The notes under the pieces are model-generated. The model saw only the letters and a program-made list of their open reading frames with translations, was not told the origin of the DNA and did no database searches. Source: Scytonema sp. UIC 10036 (GTDB taxonomy: Bacteria > Cyanobacteriota > Cyanobacteriia > Cyanobacteriales > Nostocaceae). Taken from it: a stretch of 64,000 nucleotides of DNA. Positions 1 through 11,400 of this stretch are shown here, piece by piece; the first letter of the stretch is position 1; the number at the start of each line of letters is the position of its first letter. The translations under genes were made by a program, and so were the position numbers. Location: assembly GCF_009725235.1 (NCBI RefSeq), contig NZ_WJFC01000006.1, forward strand, positions 88,512-152,511, in the 5' to 3' direction.

Positions 1-1206
1 CCCGCCTTTTTCCTGATTCCCCAAGAAGATGCGAAGGTTATGGACCCCCAAGCGCTTTTGGTGTTGGAAGAAAGTCTAAACCTGTTTTATCACGCGGGTT
101 ATACATTAGAAGAGATAAAGGGCGGAGCTACGGGGGTTTACTTAGGTGCCCGCAGTCAACATCGTGTCGATGCATCCGATCTTTATCAAGCCAGAAATCC
201 GATTGTAGCTGCTCAGAATTATCTAGCCACTCATGTCTCGCAGTTTTTTGATTTGAAAGGGCCAAGTCTTGTTATTGATACTGCCTGCTCCTCGGCACTA
301 GTGGGAATGAATTTTGCCATCCAGTCCCTGCTCACTGGCGAAATCGACTCAGCGGTGGTCGGAGGTGTCAGTCTCCTGGTCAACGAAAATGCACATCGTA
401 TATTTCAGCAGCGCAATCTGTTGAACCAGGGGTCTTCGTTTCATATTTTCGACCAACGGGCTTCCGGCATAACCTTAGGTGAAGGGGTGGGGCTGGTGTT
501 GTTAAAAACCCTAGAGCAGGCGCAACAAGATGGCGATCGCATTTACGCCGTCATCAAAGGTTTGGCAATCAATAACGACGGTCGCACAGCAGGACCTGCA
601 ACGCCAAATATCAAAGCGCTAAAAGAAGTCATGCAACGCGCCCTGGTGCAAAGTGGCAAACAGCCGCAAGACATTGCCCATATTGAAGCTAACGGTTCTG
701 GCTCTGAGGTGACTGATTTGCTGGAGCTTAAAGCTATTGAAGCGGTTTATCGCAGCGAAAATAAAGCACCTTGCAGCTTGGGTTCCATCAAGCCCAATAT
801 TGGGCATCCATTATGTGCTGAAGGTATTGCCGGCTTTATCAAACTGGTGTGTATGCTGCAGCACCAGCAACAGGTACCCTTTTTATCTGGGCAAATGCCC
901 TTGACACATTACAACATAGATGCTTCACCGTTTTATTTCTGTCGCCAAGCGAGTGCATGGAGAGAAACCTCGCCACTTGTTGTTGCGCTCAACTCTTTTG
1001 CCGACGGTGGCACCAATGCCCATGTCGTTATAGAAAATTGGCCGCAAACGGAGTCTGGCAAAGAACGACAGCCGACAGCATCTCCCAAGCTGAAACGGGT
1101 AAATGTTCTCGGCGATGTGCTTGTTCCTGAAGCTGTCGTTGGCGAAAAGGTGACACAAGACACAGAAGAAGTCAGCCATAATCCCTGGTGGGAGGATGAC
1201 ACGTAA
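1..1206 (+). CDS. Trans-AT polyketide synthase, ketosynthase domain (5' end cut by window; probable non-elongating KS0)
   Basis: The reading frame is open from base 1, so the real start lies outside the window. The visible part is the body of a ketosynthase: the cysteine nucleophile is present in DTACSSAL (codon at 286) and the second catalytic histidine in NIGH (codon at 805). The HGTGT motif has become NGSGS, with Asn (codon 691) in place of the first catalytic histidine. Condensing activity needs that histidine for decarboxylation, so this KS should only pass the chain on. The protein stops soon after the KS with an acidic, Trp-containing tail and no AT, DH or ACP. The next gene opens directly with a DH and an ACP, so KS0 and DH-ACP together form one module split across two proteins, as in dehydrating bimodules of trans-AT systems. 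The upstream condensing and ketoreducing partner is not visible. Confidence 0.9.
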   Translation, partial: PAFFLIPQEDAKVMDPQALLVLEESLNLFYHAGYTLEEIKGGATGVYLGARSQHRVDASDLYQARNPIVAAQNYLATHVSQFFDLKGPSLVIDTACSSALVGMNFAIQSLLTGEIDSAVVGGVSLLVNENAHRIFQQRNLLNQGSSFHIFDQRASGITLGEGVGLVLLKTLEQAQQDGDRIYAVIKGLAINNDGRTAGPATPNIKALKEVMQRALVQSGKQPQDIAHIEANGSGSEVTDLLELKAIEAVYRSENKAPCSLGSIKPNIGHPLCAEGIAGFIKLVCMLQHQQQVPFLSGQMPLTHYNIDASPFYFCRQASAWRETSPLVVALNSFADGGTNAHVVIENWPQTESGKERQPTASPKLKRVNVLGDVLVPEAVVGEKVTQDTEEVSHNPWWEDDT

Positions 1207-1278
1207 GTGAGACGGTGCGTCAGTAAAACGCACCCAAACAATCATCTTCTTTTATAAACACGAAACGGGACAAAGAAA

Positions 1279-2470
1279 GTGAAAAAAGAATTTACTATAA
1301 GTGCAAACCATCCCATTGTTAAAAACCATCAAGCCTATGGTCAGGCGTTATTGCCCGGTTTGGCTTATGTTGATTTACTGTACCAGTTCTTTCGCGGGCA
1401 GGGGCATGATTTTGCGACATTGGAGCTTCGCAACCTGTCGATTTATCGTCCCTTAGTCGTTGGCAAAGATAGCAGTCTTAAGCTTGTGCTGCAAGCAGAT
1501 GAAGTATCCGAGGGGCTGTGGTCGATCCAATTGCAAGACCGGGAGCAACGCGATGGTCAGGTAGCCAAAGCTCCCCTACTTTATATTAAGGCGGAAATGC
1601 ACCATCGCAGTGAAGCTATGGTGTTTGAAGACTTTCTGGATTTTCCCTCTCTCCTAGCCAACAGCAACAACCGCATTAGCTTGCGTGATATTTATGCTCA
1701 GTGTAGTTCTCAGGGGTTGGTTCACTCGGGAATGATGAAGGCAGAAGGCACGGTTTACACCCTGGATGACGCACAAATTGTAGAGGTTTCTCTGCCAGCC
1801 GAAGCCGCTTCTGCTACTGTTGCTGCTGATTTTATGTTTCACCCCACCCTTTTGGATGGGAGCGCCGTAGGCTCATCAAATTTGTTTGCTCAGGTGGTTG
1901 AAGGCGAAGAGCGTTTATTTTTACCCTTATTCTATGAAAACTTCCGCGCCTGTGAGTTGTTCCGGCAAAAGTGCATTGTCAGGGTTAAGACAGCATCGGT
2001 ACGACGAAAAAAAGACACGATCTATATGGACATGGAGTTTTTTAACGAGTCTGGGAAAAAAATTGCCCAATTAAAAGACTTTGTTAATAAACTGGTACGA
2101 GAAACCGCTTCTATTAATCCAAATCTTAAAAAATCAGACACGGTTCCACCGGCTAAGCCGAAGCAGAATGAGGAAGAATCTGGCAAATCACCAGCAAGCA
2201 AGCCCGATATTGACAAGTCTGAGGCTTTTGAAAGGATGGAAAACCTGCTCAAAGAGATTGTTGCCTCATGTTTGGAATGTCCACCAGAGAGCATAGATAC
2301 TGATGCTGGGTATTATGAACTCGGTATGGATTCGGCAATGCTGTTGCAAGTTGTCACAGCCTTGGAAAAAAAATTTGCCGTTAAACTTATTCCCACTCTG
2401 TTATTTGAATACACCAGCATCGCAGAGTTGGCTGGTTACCTTATAAATGAGAATTTTACAGAGAATCTTA
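1279..2470 (+). other. PKS module part A: DH-ACP (completes the split KS0 module)
   Basis: The dehydratase has an intact HxxxGxxxxP motif (His17) and the catalytic Asp in HPTLLD (Asp193). The carrier protein has GMDSAM with Ser352 as the phosphopantetheine site. With the non-elongating KS encoded just upstream, this unit should dehydrate a beta-hydroxy chain made by the previous module, without extending it. In the proposed product this is the C10=C11 double bond. The linker after the ACP holds a short NFTEN/NLTEN repeat. Confidence 0.85.
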
Positions 2471-5400
2471 CAGAGAATCTTACAAATAAAAACTTTACTG
2501 ACGAACAGGACGTTTATCCAGTACCCGCAAATATTATTAAAACACAGGCTAAAAACGAGGGTGATATTGCCATTATTGGCATAGCAGGGCGCTATCCCGG
2601 TGCAAACAATATTAATGAATTTTGGCAAAATTTAATTACAGGCAAAGACTGTATTACTGAAATCCCTGAGGGGCGATGGGACTGGCGCAGCTTAATCGAC
2701 CTCAAATCACCGTCAGGGAAAAGCATATCAAAATGGGGGGGATTCATACAAGACCCCGATTGCTTCGACCATCAGTTTTTCCGGATTTCTCCACGGGAAG
2801 CCGAAGTGCTAGACCCCCAGGAACGCCTATTTTTGCAAATCTGCTGGGAAGCTATTGAAGATGCTGGCTATACTCCCGAAACGTTAGTCACCAGACAGCA
2901 AGACAAACATCGCAGGCAAAGTGTTGGTGTGTTTGTCGGTGTGATGCATAAAGATTATGTTTTTCTTGGTGCAGAAGCCATTGAGCGCGGAGAACAGTTT
3001 CATTTGTCCTTAAACTATGCGCCGATCGCCAACCGGGTTTCCTATTTTTGTAATTTTCACGGTCCCTCGATGGTCATCGACACGGTGTGTTCGTCCTCAC
3101 TCACCGCTTTACACTTGGCTCTGGAAAGTATCAAAAATGGGGAAAGCGATATTGCGTTAGCCGGAGGGGTCAACCTGTCTTTGCATCCATATAAGTATAT
3201 CACCTATGGTTTGCTCGATATGTATTCCAGTGACGGGCGTTGTCGGACTTTTGGCAGCGGCGGTGATGGTTATGTTTCGGGTGAAGGGGTGGGTGCTGTT
3301 GTTTTAAAACCTTTGGCACTGGCTGTTCGAGATCGCGATCGCATTTATGCGGTCATCAAAGGCAGTGCAATCAATCATGTGGGCAAAGTGTCCGGTATCA
3401 GCGTGCCAAATCCAGTGGCCCAGAGTGATATGATTTTGCATTGTCTGGAGAAAACTGGCATTAACCCACGAACGATTAGCTATGTCGAAGCTCATGGCAC
3501 GGGGACTTCCCTTGGCGATCCTATCGAGATACAGGGCTTGACCAAGGCATTTACAACCTACACCAACGATACACAATTTTGTGCGATCGGCTCCGTCAAA
3601 TCCAACATTGGTCATACCGAGTCGGCTGCTGGAATCAGTGGTTTGACAAAAATAGCTTTACAATTATACTATAAAACCCTCGTTCCGTCACTACACTCCC
3701 AAGAAATTAATCCTCACCTCGATTTGCAGGCATCGCCCTTTTATCTCCAGCATCAAACCCAACACTGGGAGCGGTCCTCAAACTATCCACGGCGGGCAAG
3801 TTTAAGCTCCTTTGGGGCAACGGGGTCAAATGCCCATGTGATTCTGGAAGAATATATTCCCGAAGCAAGGGAAACCGTTTCGGTGCAGACTGTAGAGGCT
3901 GTAGAGAAAAGTATGCCCGTGCTTGTTCCTCTGTCCGCTAAAAGCGAGGAGCGTCTTAAAGAAGCGGCACAAAACCTCTATCATTATCTCGTCTCTAAGC
4001 CTGAAGGTTTCGCAGAGCAGAAAATAGCGCAGCTCCGTGACATAGCCTACACCTTGCAGGTGGGGCGAAAAGCAATGGATTCCCGGCTGATTTTTCTCGT
4101 TCATCACAAGCAGCAGTTAATTGAAAACCTAAAAGCTTTTTTGGATGGTCATGGGACAAAGGAAAATAGTTGGTACAACAACCAGGTTAAACAGCAAAAA
4201 CATTCCCGTGGCGACAATAGCTCGGCAATGTTACAGCAGTGGATGGTTGAGGGCAGACTCGATCAAATTGCAGAGGCATGGATTCAAGGTGCTCCCTTAA
4301 ATTGGGAAGATTTATATGCGTTGGATAGCACTTCAGCAAAACCATCCCGCGTCAGTTTGCCAACTTACCCGTTTGCCAAAGTGCGTCATTGGGTGCCGAG
4401 GAAAGTTAAAACTGCGACGCTGTTTGCTGCTCTTCACCCCTTGTTGCACCGCAATACCTCTACACTCAGCGAACAGCGTTTCAGTTCTACTTTGAATGGT
4501 GAAGAATTTTTCCTCGCCGATCATCAAGTGCAGGGCAAAAAAGTTCTCCCCGGTGTTGCTTATCTTGAAATGGCGCGAGCTGCTGTTGCACTGGCTACCT
4601 CAGTCAATGATTTCAACGCCATAGGATTCAAGAACATTATTTGGGAACAACCGCTGGTTGTTGATGAGGCAGAAAAAACGGTTCATATTAGCTTGTCTGC
4701 AAAACAAAATTCACAAGTCGGTTTTGAAATTTACACAGGAGACGAGCAAAGCCGCACCATTCACTGCTGGGGGACTGCTATTTTAAAGGCACCGGATAGT
4801 GAAGCTTATCTGGATCTTGATGATTTGCAAGAAAAAACAAATCAAAACCATTTCACTCCGGAACAGTGTTACCAAGCCTTTATGGCTATGGGTATTGATT
4901 ATCGCTCTGGGCATCAAGGGATCGCAGCTGTTCATGTCGGCAGCAATCAAATATTAGCAGAACTCAGCTTACCTTCTTCTGTGTTGGACGATCGCGAACA
5001 ATTTGTGCTCCATCCCAGTATGCTGGATTCAGCGTTGCAAGCGGCGATTGGTTTTGGTCTTACCACGCAGACATCCGATGCAGAACGACAAACATCTTTA
5101 CCTTATGCTTTGGAAACGCTGGAAATCAAAGCGAAATGCACCACTGACCTTTGGGTTTGGATACGGTATGCTGACAACAATAAAGCAGGCAGCCCGATTC
5201 AAAAATTTGATTTGGATCTGTGCGATGACACCGGCAAAATTTGCGTGGTGATGAGAGGTTTTTCTTCTCGTGTTTTCCGTTCTCAGGAACAGCTGTCCTC
5301 TGTGGAAGCAACATCCCATCCTCGGTTGCACCCCTTATTGCACAGACAAATACCCACAGATGACTCAGGGGGCGATCGATTTACCAGCCGATTCACTGGA

Positions 5401-8400
5401 GTTGAATTTTTTCTGCGAGATCACCAGCAAGTGATGCTGGGGGCGGCTTACCTCGAAATGGCTCGCTGTGCCGGTCAGTTGAGTACTGGGCAGGCAATTC
5501 TGGGACTGAAAAATATTGTCTGGAGCCAGCTTCTTTTCATTGCCGGACAAGCACGGGATGTCTTTGTTCAGTTGTATCGCCATCGCTTCAGTATAACAAC
5601 ACAGGAGCGGACTTCCGCCCAGAACGTACATTTTCAGGGTCAACTTGTTGTTGACCAAACTTCGCACCCAGGGACACCCCCCAGACTCAACATTCAGGAT
5701 ATTCTATCCCGGTGTCCGGCAAGCGTAGAAACCGCCGATTGCGATCGCCTGCTGCAATCCACCCACGGCCCCAGCCTGCTAGCGATCGCACAATTGTGGT
5801 ACAACCAGAATGAGGCATTAGCTTTACTCCAGTTACCCGATTTTATGCTCTCGGGCCGTGAAGATTACGTTCTTCACCCGAGTATGGTGAATGGCGCAAT
5901 CCTCAGCAGCGTTGTCTTTTCTTTGCTGCATGGGCAACAAGAAAATCTGCCCGTGCCTTTTGCCTTAGACAAGCTTTGGATATATAGAGAAATACCCGCA
6001 CGGGCATACGCCTATGTGAGCTTGAGTTCTGCCAACAAGCACGATATCGAGGTGGTGGACGAAAAGGGCAACATCCTTGTTTCATTTAAAGGCTTTACCA
6101 CTTCGGTTAAAGGTGCATTGCAAGGTCGTGCAAACAGCAACACAGAGAAAAGTGTTGCACAAAGCAATACGATTTATGCCAGAACTCAATGGGAGGAAAG
6201 CGCCTTATCTGATGACCAGCCCTTGCAACAAACAGCATCTTCACAGGCGGCTGCACCCATTTTTATTCTGGCGCAAGAAAATCCAGATTTGAAAAACATA
6301 TTATACCAGAGATGGCCGACAGCAAACATTGAAACTCTAGCACCAGTGGAAGGAGATATCGCCGAAACCGTTCAGGCAAACTTCCTGCGGGTTTTTCAGC
6401 TCGTCAAAACTTGCATTGCAGGAAGACCTAAACTCATCCAGCCAATTGTCATCCTTGTCCCTGAAAACGAAAACGCTTATCTTTATGCTGGTTTTGCCGC
6501 TTTGCTTAAAACAGCGAGATTTGAAAATGCAAAAATAGCAGGCAAATTGATTCGTTACGCCGTTGACGATAAAACAGCAGATTTTGCCGAACTTGTGGCA
6601 GCGGAAGTGGATGGGGCGACACAGGATGTAGAAGTCTGCTATACCCAAACGGGAACCAGAAAGACTAAGAAATTATACGAAATAAACGACTTTGGTCAAA
6701 GCAAGGAACAGTCTCTTCTGGAAGCAGGTTTGTTACATGAAGGAGATGTGATTTGGATTACTGGGGGACTGGGCGGTTTAGGGCAAATTTTTGTCAGACA
6801 CCTCAGTCACATCAAAGGCTTAAAGCTTATCTTGAGCGGGCGTTCGACCTTAGATGCAGCAAAAGAAAAAGTGTTGCACTCACTTCAGCAGGGGGATGCC
6901 GAGATTAGCTACCTCTGTTGCGATATCAGCGATAAAAAAGCAGTGGCTGCCCTTGTCCAAAGTATTCTGAAAAAATATGGCAAATTAAATGGCGTTATTC
7001 ACAGTGCTGGTGTGAACCAGGATGCCTATATCCTTAATAAAGCGAGGGAAGAATTTACCACCGTATTGCGCCCCAAAGTAGCGGGAATTTTGGAGATAGA
7101 GGAGGCGTGTCAAAATATACCATTGAAGTTTATGGTGTTGTTTTCTTCCATTGCAGGGGTTTTTGGCAGTATTGGTCAAGTTGATTATGCGACGGCGAAT
7201 GCTTTTCTTGACAGTTTTGCCGAGGCGCGAAATCTCCGCGTCCAGCAAGGGAAGTGCTTTGGTAAAACAATTTCCATAAATTGGCCTCTGTGGAAAGAGG
7301 GTGGTATGGGGGTGGATACACAGAATGAAACTCTCATGCAGCAAAATACCGGCATGATTGCGCTGGAAACCAACGCAGGGTTAAATGCATTTGAATTGGT
7401 CTTGGCTTCTGAATTTAACCAGATTCTGGTGGCTCAGGGGGAAACGGAAAAAATCCGCTCCCGTTTGTTGTCGTCCCAACCTACGGCGGAAAATGAGCAC
7501 CAGGTTCAAGCAGATGCATCCAATCCCGTGGAGCAGCAAAATAAGGATGAGCAAAGCAAAGAGGAGCAAAGTCAACGGACATGGCTGATGCGATCGCTGC
7601 ATAAGGATCTTGCTGCATTTATCTGTCGCCTGCAGAAGGTTAAACCCGAAGAAATCGACATTGATGCCGAGTTTTCAAACTATGGTTTTGATTCCATTAG
7701 CTTTACCAGTTTTACCAATTATTTGAACGAAATGTACGGCTTGGAATTAATGCCTACGCTTTTCTTCGAGTATTCCAGTTTGCGATCGCTTGCCAACTCG
7801 CTGCTAGAGAATCATCAAGAAGCATTGCTGAAAAAATACAAGCTCCCAAAAAAAGCTGTACTAACCCAAACCCAAACCCAAACCCAAACCCAATCTCAAA
7901 CCCAATCCCAATCTCAAACAGACCAGATTGACAAAAGCCAGCGCTTTGTGCATTCACCTACCGCACCCCTGCGAGCGGGCTCTACTCAAGAGAATAGAAT
8001 CCCAGAGAATAAGGCTAAAGCTGAGCCCATCGCCATTATTGGTATGAGCGGCAAATTTCCGGGAGCGGAAAATTTGACAGAATTTTGGAATCATCTACAG
8101 GCCAACCGCGATCTCATCAGCGAAATACCCGAAGAGCGTTGGAATTGGCGGGATTACTACGGGGAGAGCCAAAACGAAAACGGCAAGACTAGGATTAAAT
8201 GGGGTGGTTTTATCACTGACATCGATCGCTTCGACCCTTTATTTTTTGGTATTTCCCCGGTAGAAGCCGAGTTAATGGACCCCCAATTTCGCCTCTTTCT
8301 AGAAACGGTTTGGGCGACGATTGAAAATGCAGGTTATCGGGCGAGCGATTTGTCTGGTAGTAAAACCGGCGTTTACGTAGGGGTAACCACCACAGATTAT

Positions 8401-11400
8401 AAAGATTTAATGCAGCAGGCACGGGTGAAGGAAAATTCTCAGGAATACCATGCAATGTTTCCCTTCATGCTGGCCAATCGCGTTTCTTATTTACTAAATT
8501 TTCGCGGACCGAGTGAGGCGATAGATACCGCTTGTTCCAGTTCCTTAGTAGCTATTCATCGTGCCATAGAAAGCATACGCCAGGGAAGTTGTGACATGGC
8601 TGTGGCTGGAGGGGTGAATATTATCGCTAACCCGCAATTGGTGATTGCAGCAGCTCAAGGCGGTATGTTGAGTGAAGACGGACGCTGCAAGACTTTTGAT
8701 AAAAGCGCCAATGGCTATGTCCGAGGTGAAGGCGTCGGCGCTATTTTGTTAAAACCCCTGGCAAAAGCCATAGCAGACAACGATTCTATCTACGGAGTGA
8801 TTCGCGGTTCGGCAGAAAATCATGGTGGCAAAGCGACTTCCCCCACAGCACCCAATCCGGTGGCGCAGCAAGAATTACTGGTTTGGGCCTACACCCAAGC
8901 AGGGATCGCTCCTGAAACCGTGGGTTATATTGAAGCCCACGGAACGGGAACCCCGCTTGGCGATCCGATTGAAATTAATGGGCTTAAAAACGCGTTTGCC
9001 CAGCTTTACAAACAAAACGGAAGCTCCCCTGCTAGCGAGCCTCATTGTGCGTTGGGCTCCGTGAAAACCAATATCGGACATTTGGAAGCTGCTGCGGGAA
9101 TTTCAGGCGTTCTGAAAGTCCTATTGATGATAAAGCATCGAGTCATTCCCGGTAACAGTCATCTTAAGGAGCCAAACCCTTATTTACAATTGAGCGGCAG
9201 CCCCTTTTATCTAGCCAAGGACACTCAAACTTGGGCAGCCTTACACGATGAAGCTCAAAACCCAATACCCCGGCGTGCAGGGGTGAGTAGTTTTGGCATT
9301 GGCGGTACGAATGTACATCTAGTTTTGGAAGAATATGTTGCCGAGCCAGTCGCTGAAGGAGTAGACAGTGGCGAAGCCTCGTTAATTATTTTTTCAGCAA
9401 AAAATAAACAGCGTCTTGTTGAGATTGCCAGGAATTTGCATGACTTTCTCATTGCCAACCGCCAATCTTCTCCAGGAAATCCCTTACGTCTTTGTGATAT
9501 CGCTTACACGCTTCAGATAGGACGGGAGGAGATGGAACATCGTTTGGGCTTTGTTGCTTCCTCCATTGCCGAACTCGAAGAAAAGCTTGCCGTTTTTATT
9601 AGCACCCAGGGAGAAAGTCAAGACTTATACGAGGGCAGCACTAAAGGAAATAAGGATACCTTAGAGGCTTTTGAGTCTGATGATGATTTACAGGAGATGC
9701 TGGCAAAGTGGATTGAGGATAAGAAATTTGAAAAAATTCTCAAGCTTTGGGTCAAAGGGCTTTCTGTGAACTGGCATCGCTTCTATCGCCCAAACTTACC
9801 CCGGCGTATCAGTTTGCCAACCTATCCCTTTGCACGCGAACGGTACTGGATTCCTGCATCTGCTCAGCCTTCACCTGCACCCAATACATCCTCGGCATCT
9901 CCCGCCCAAGCCGATGAAGCTACCGGAGTTTTAATATGTCACCCGGTGTGGAAAGAAAAACCAGCCCCTGTCAAGCCCGATTCCGTCGATCTTGCTTCGC
10001 TGAATTACAGCCAACACCTGATTCTGTTTTGTGACATGGACGCCCCTGCGGGTTTACAGAACCGTTTGTGTAAAGGCGGCGTTTGTCGTGCGCTTCAGCC
10101 TCAGAGTAAAGATTTGGCGCTGGGCTATCAGTCCCTTTGCGAGCAGGTTTTTACCCATTTCAAAGAGATTCTTGAGAACAAACCGACGGGCAAGGTATTT
10201 GTACAGATTGTTATTCCCAGCGCAGAGACGGAGGATGCTGAAGGTACAGGGCGGCTGTTTCAAGGTCTTTCTGCGTTGCTGAAAACCGCCCATTTGGAAA
10301 ACCCAAGAATCATCGGGCAACTTATTGAAATCGATCCGCACGATACGAATGACGAGCCGATTAAACGAGTACGGGAAAACAGTCAGTCGCCAGAAGATGT
10401 TTGGGTAAGATACCGCAACGGGCGACGTGAGGTGGTGTCCTGGGAAGAGCTTCCTTTTTCAGAACAGACAGTCGCTCACATCCCCTGGAAAGAAGGGGGA
10501 GTGTATTTAATTACTGGTGGCGCTGGTGGCTTGGGTTTGATTTTTGCGAGGGAAATTGCCCGTCGTGTCAAAGCCCCAACCCTCATTTTGGCAGGTCGCT
10601 CCCCCTTGAGCCAGAAAAAACAGGAGCAATTGCAACAAGAAGCGAAACTACTGGGTGCGCGGATCGAATATCGACAAACCGATGTCAGCCAACAGAAAGA
10701 AGTGGATGACCTCATCCAGAGTATTTTACGCGACTTCACCAAACTCGATGGTATTTTGCACGCCGCCGGTCTGATTCGCGACAGCTTTATCATTAAAAAA
10801 ACGGCTGCACAGTTTCAAGAGGTGCTTGCCCCCAAAGTGCGCGGTACAGTGTATTTGGATCGGGCAAGCAAGGAAATAAACCTGGATTTCTTTATCTTGT
10901 TTTCCTCGGGTGCCGCAGTGTTGGGTAATGCCGGTCAGGCAGATTACGCTGCTGCCAATGCCTTTATGGATGCCTATGCCGATTATCGTCATACCCTGTG
11001 TGCGTCAAATAAACGCTTTGGTCGAAGCCTTTCTATTAATTGGCCGCTTTGGCAAGAGGGCGGTATGCATATGGATGAGCAGACGCTGAAGGCGTTGGAG
11101 CAAAATTCAGGCATAAGAGCGCTGCAAACCGACAGTGGGGTAAATGCTCTGTTTCGTGCCCTTAGCTTACAACCGAACCAGGTTATGGTGCTGTTCGGCA
11201 ATCTTACCAAAATCCGACAAGGGCTGTTTGCTGCATCAACAGAGCCCAGTCGCAAGGAATCTTCATCTTCAAGTTTTGCGATCGATGAGCAACGCTTGTT
11301 GGCTAAGACATTGCACCAGTGTAAAACTCTTTTTGGCAGCATTATCAAATTATCCCCAGATCGCATTGAGGCAGAAGAACCACTGGAACGCTATGGCATT

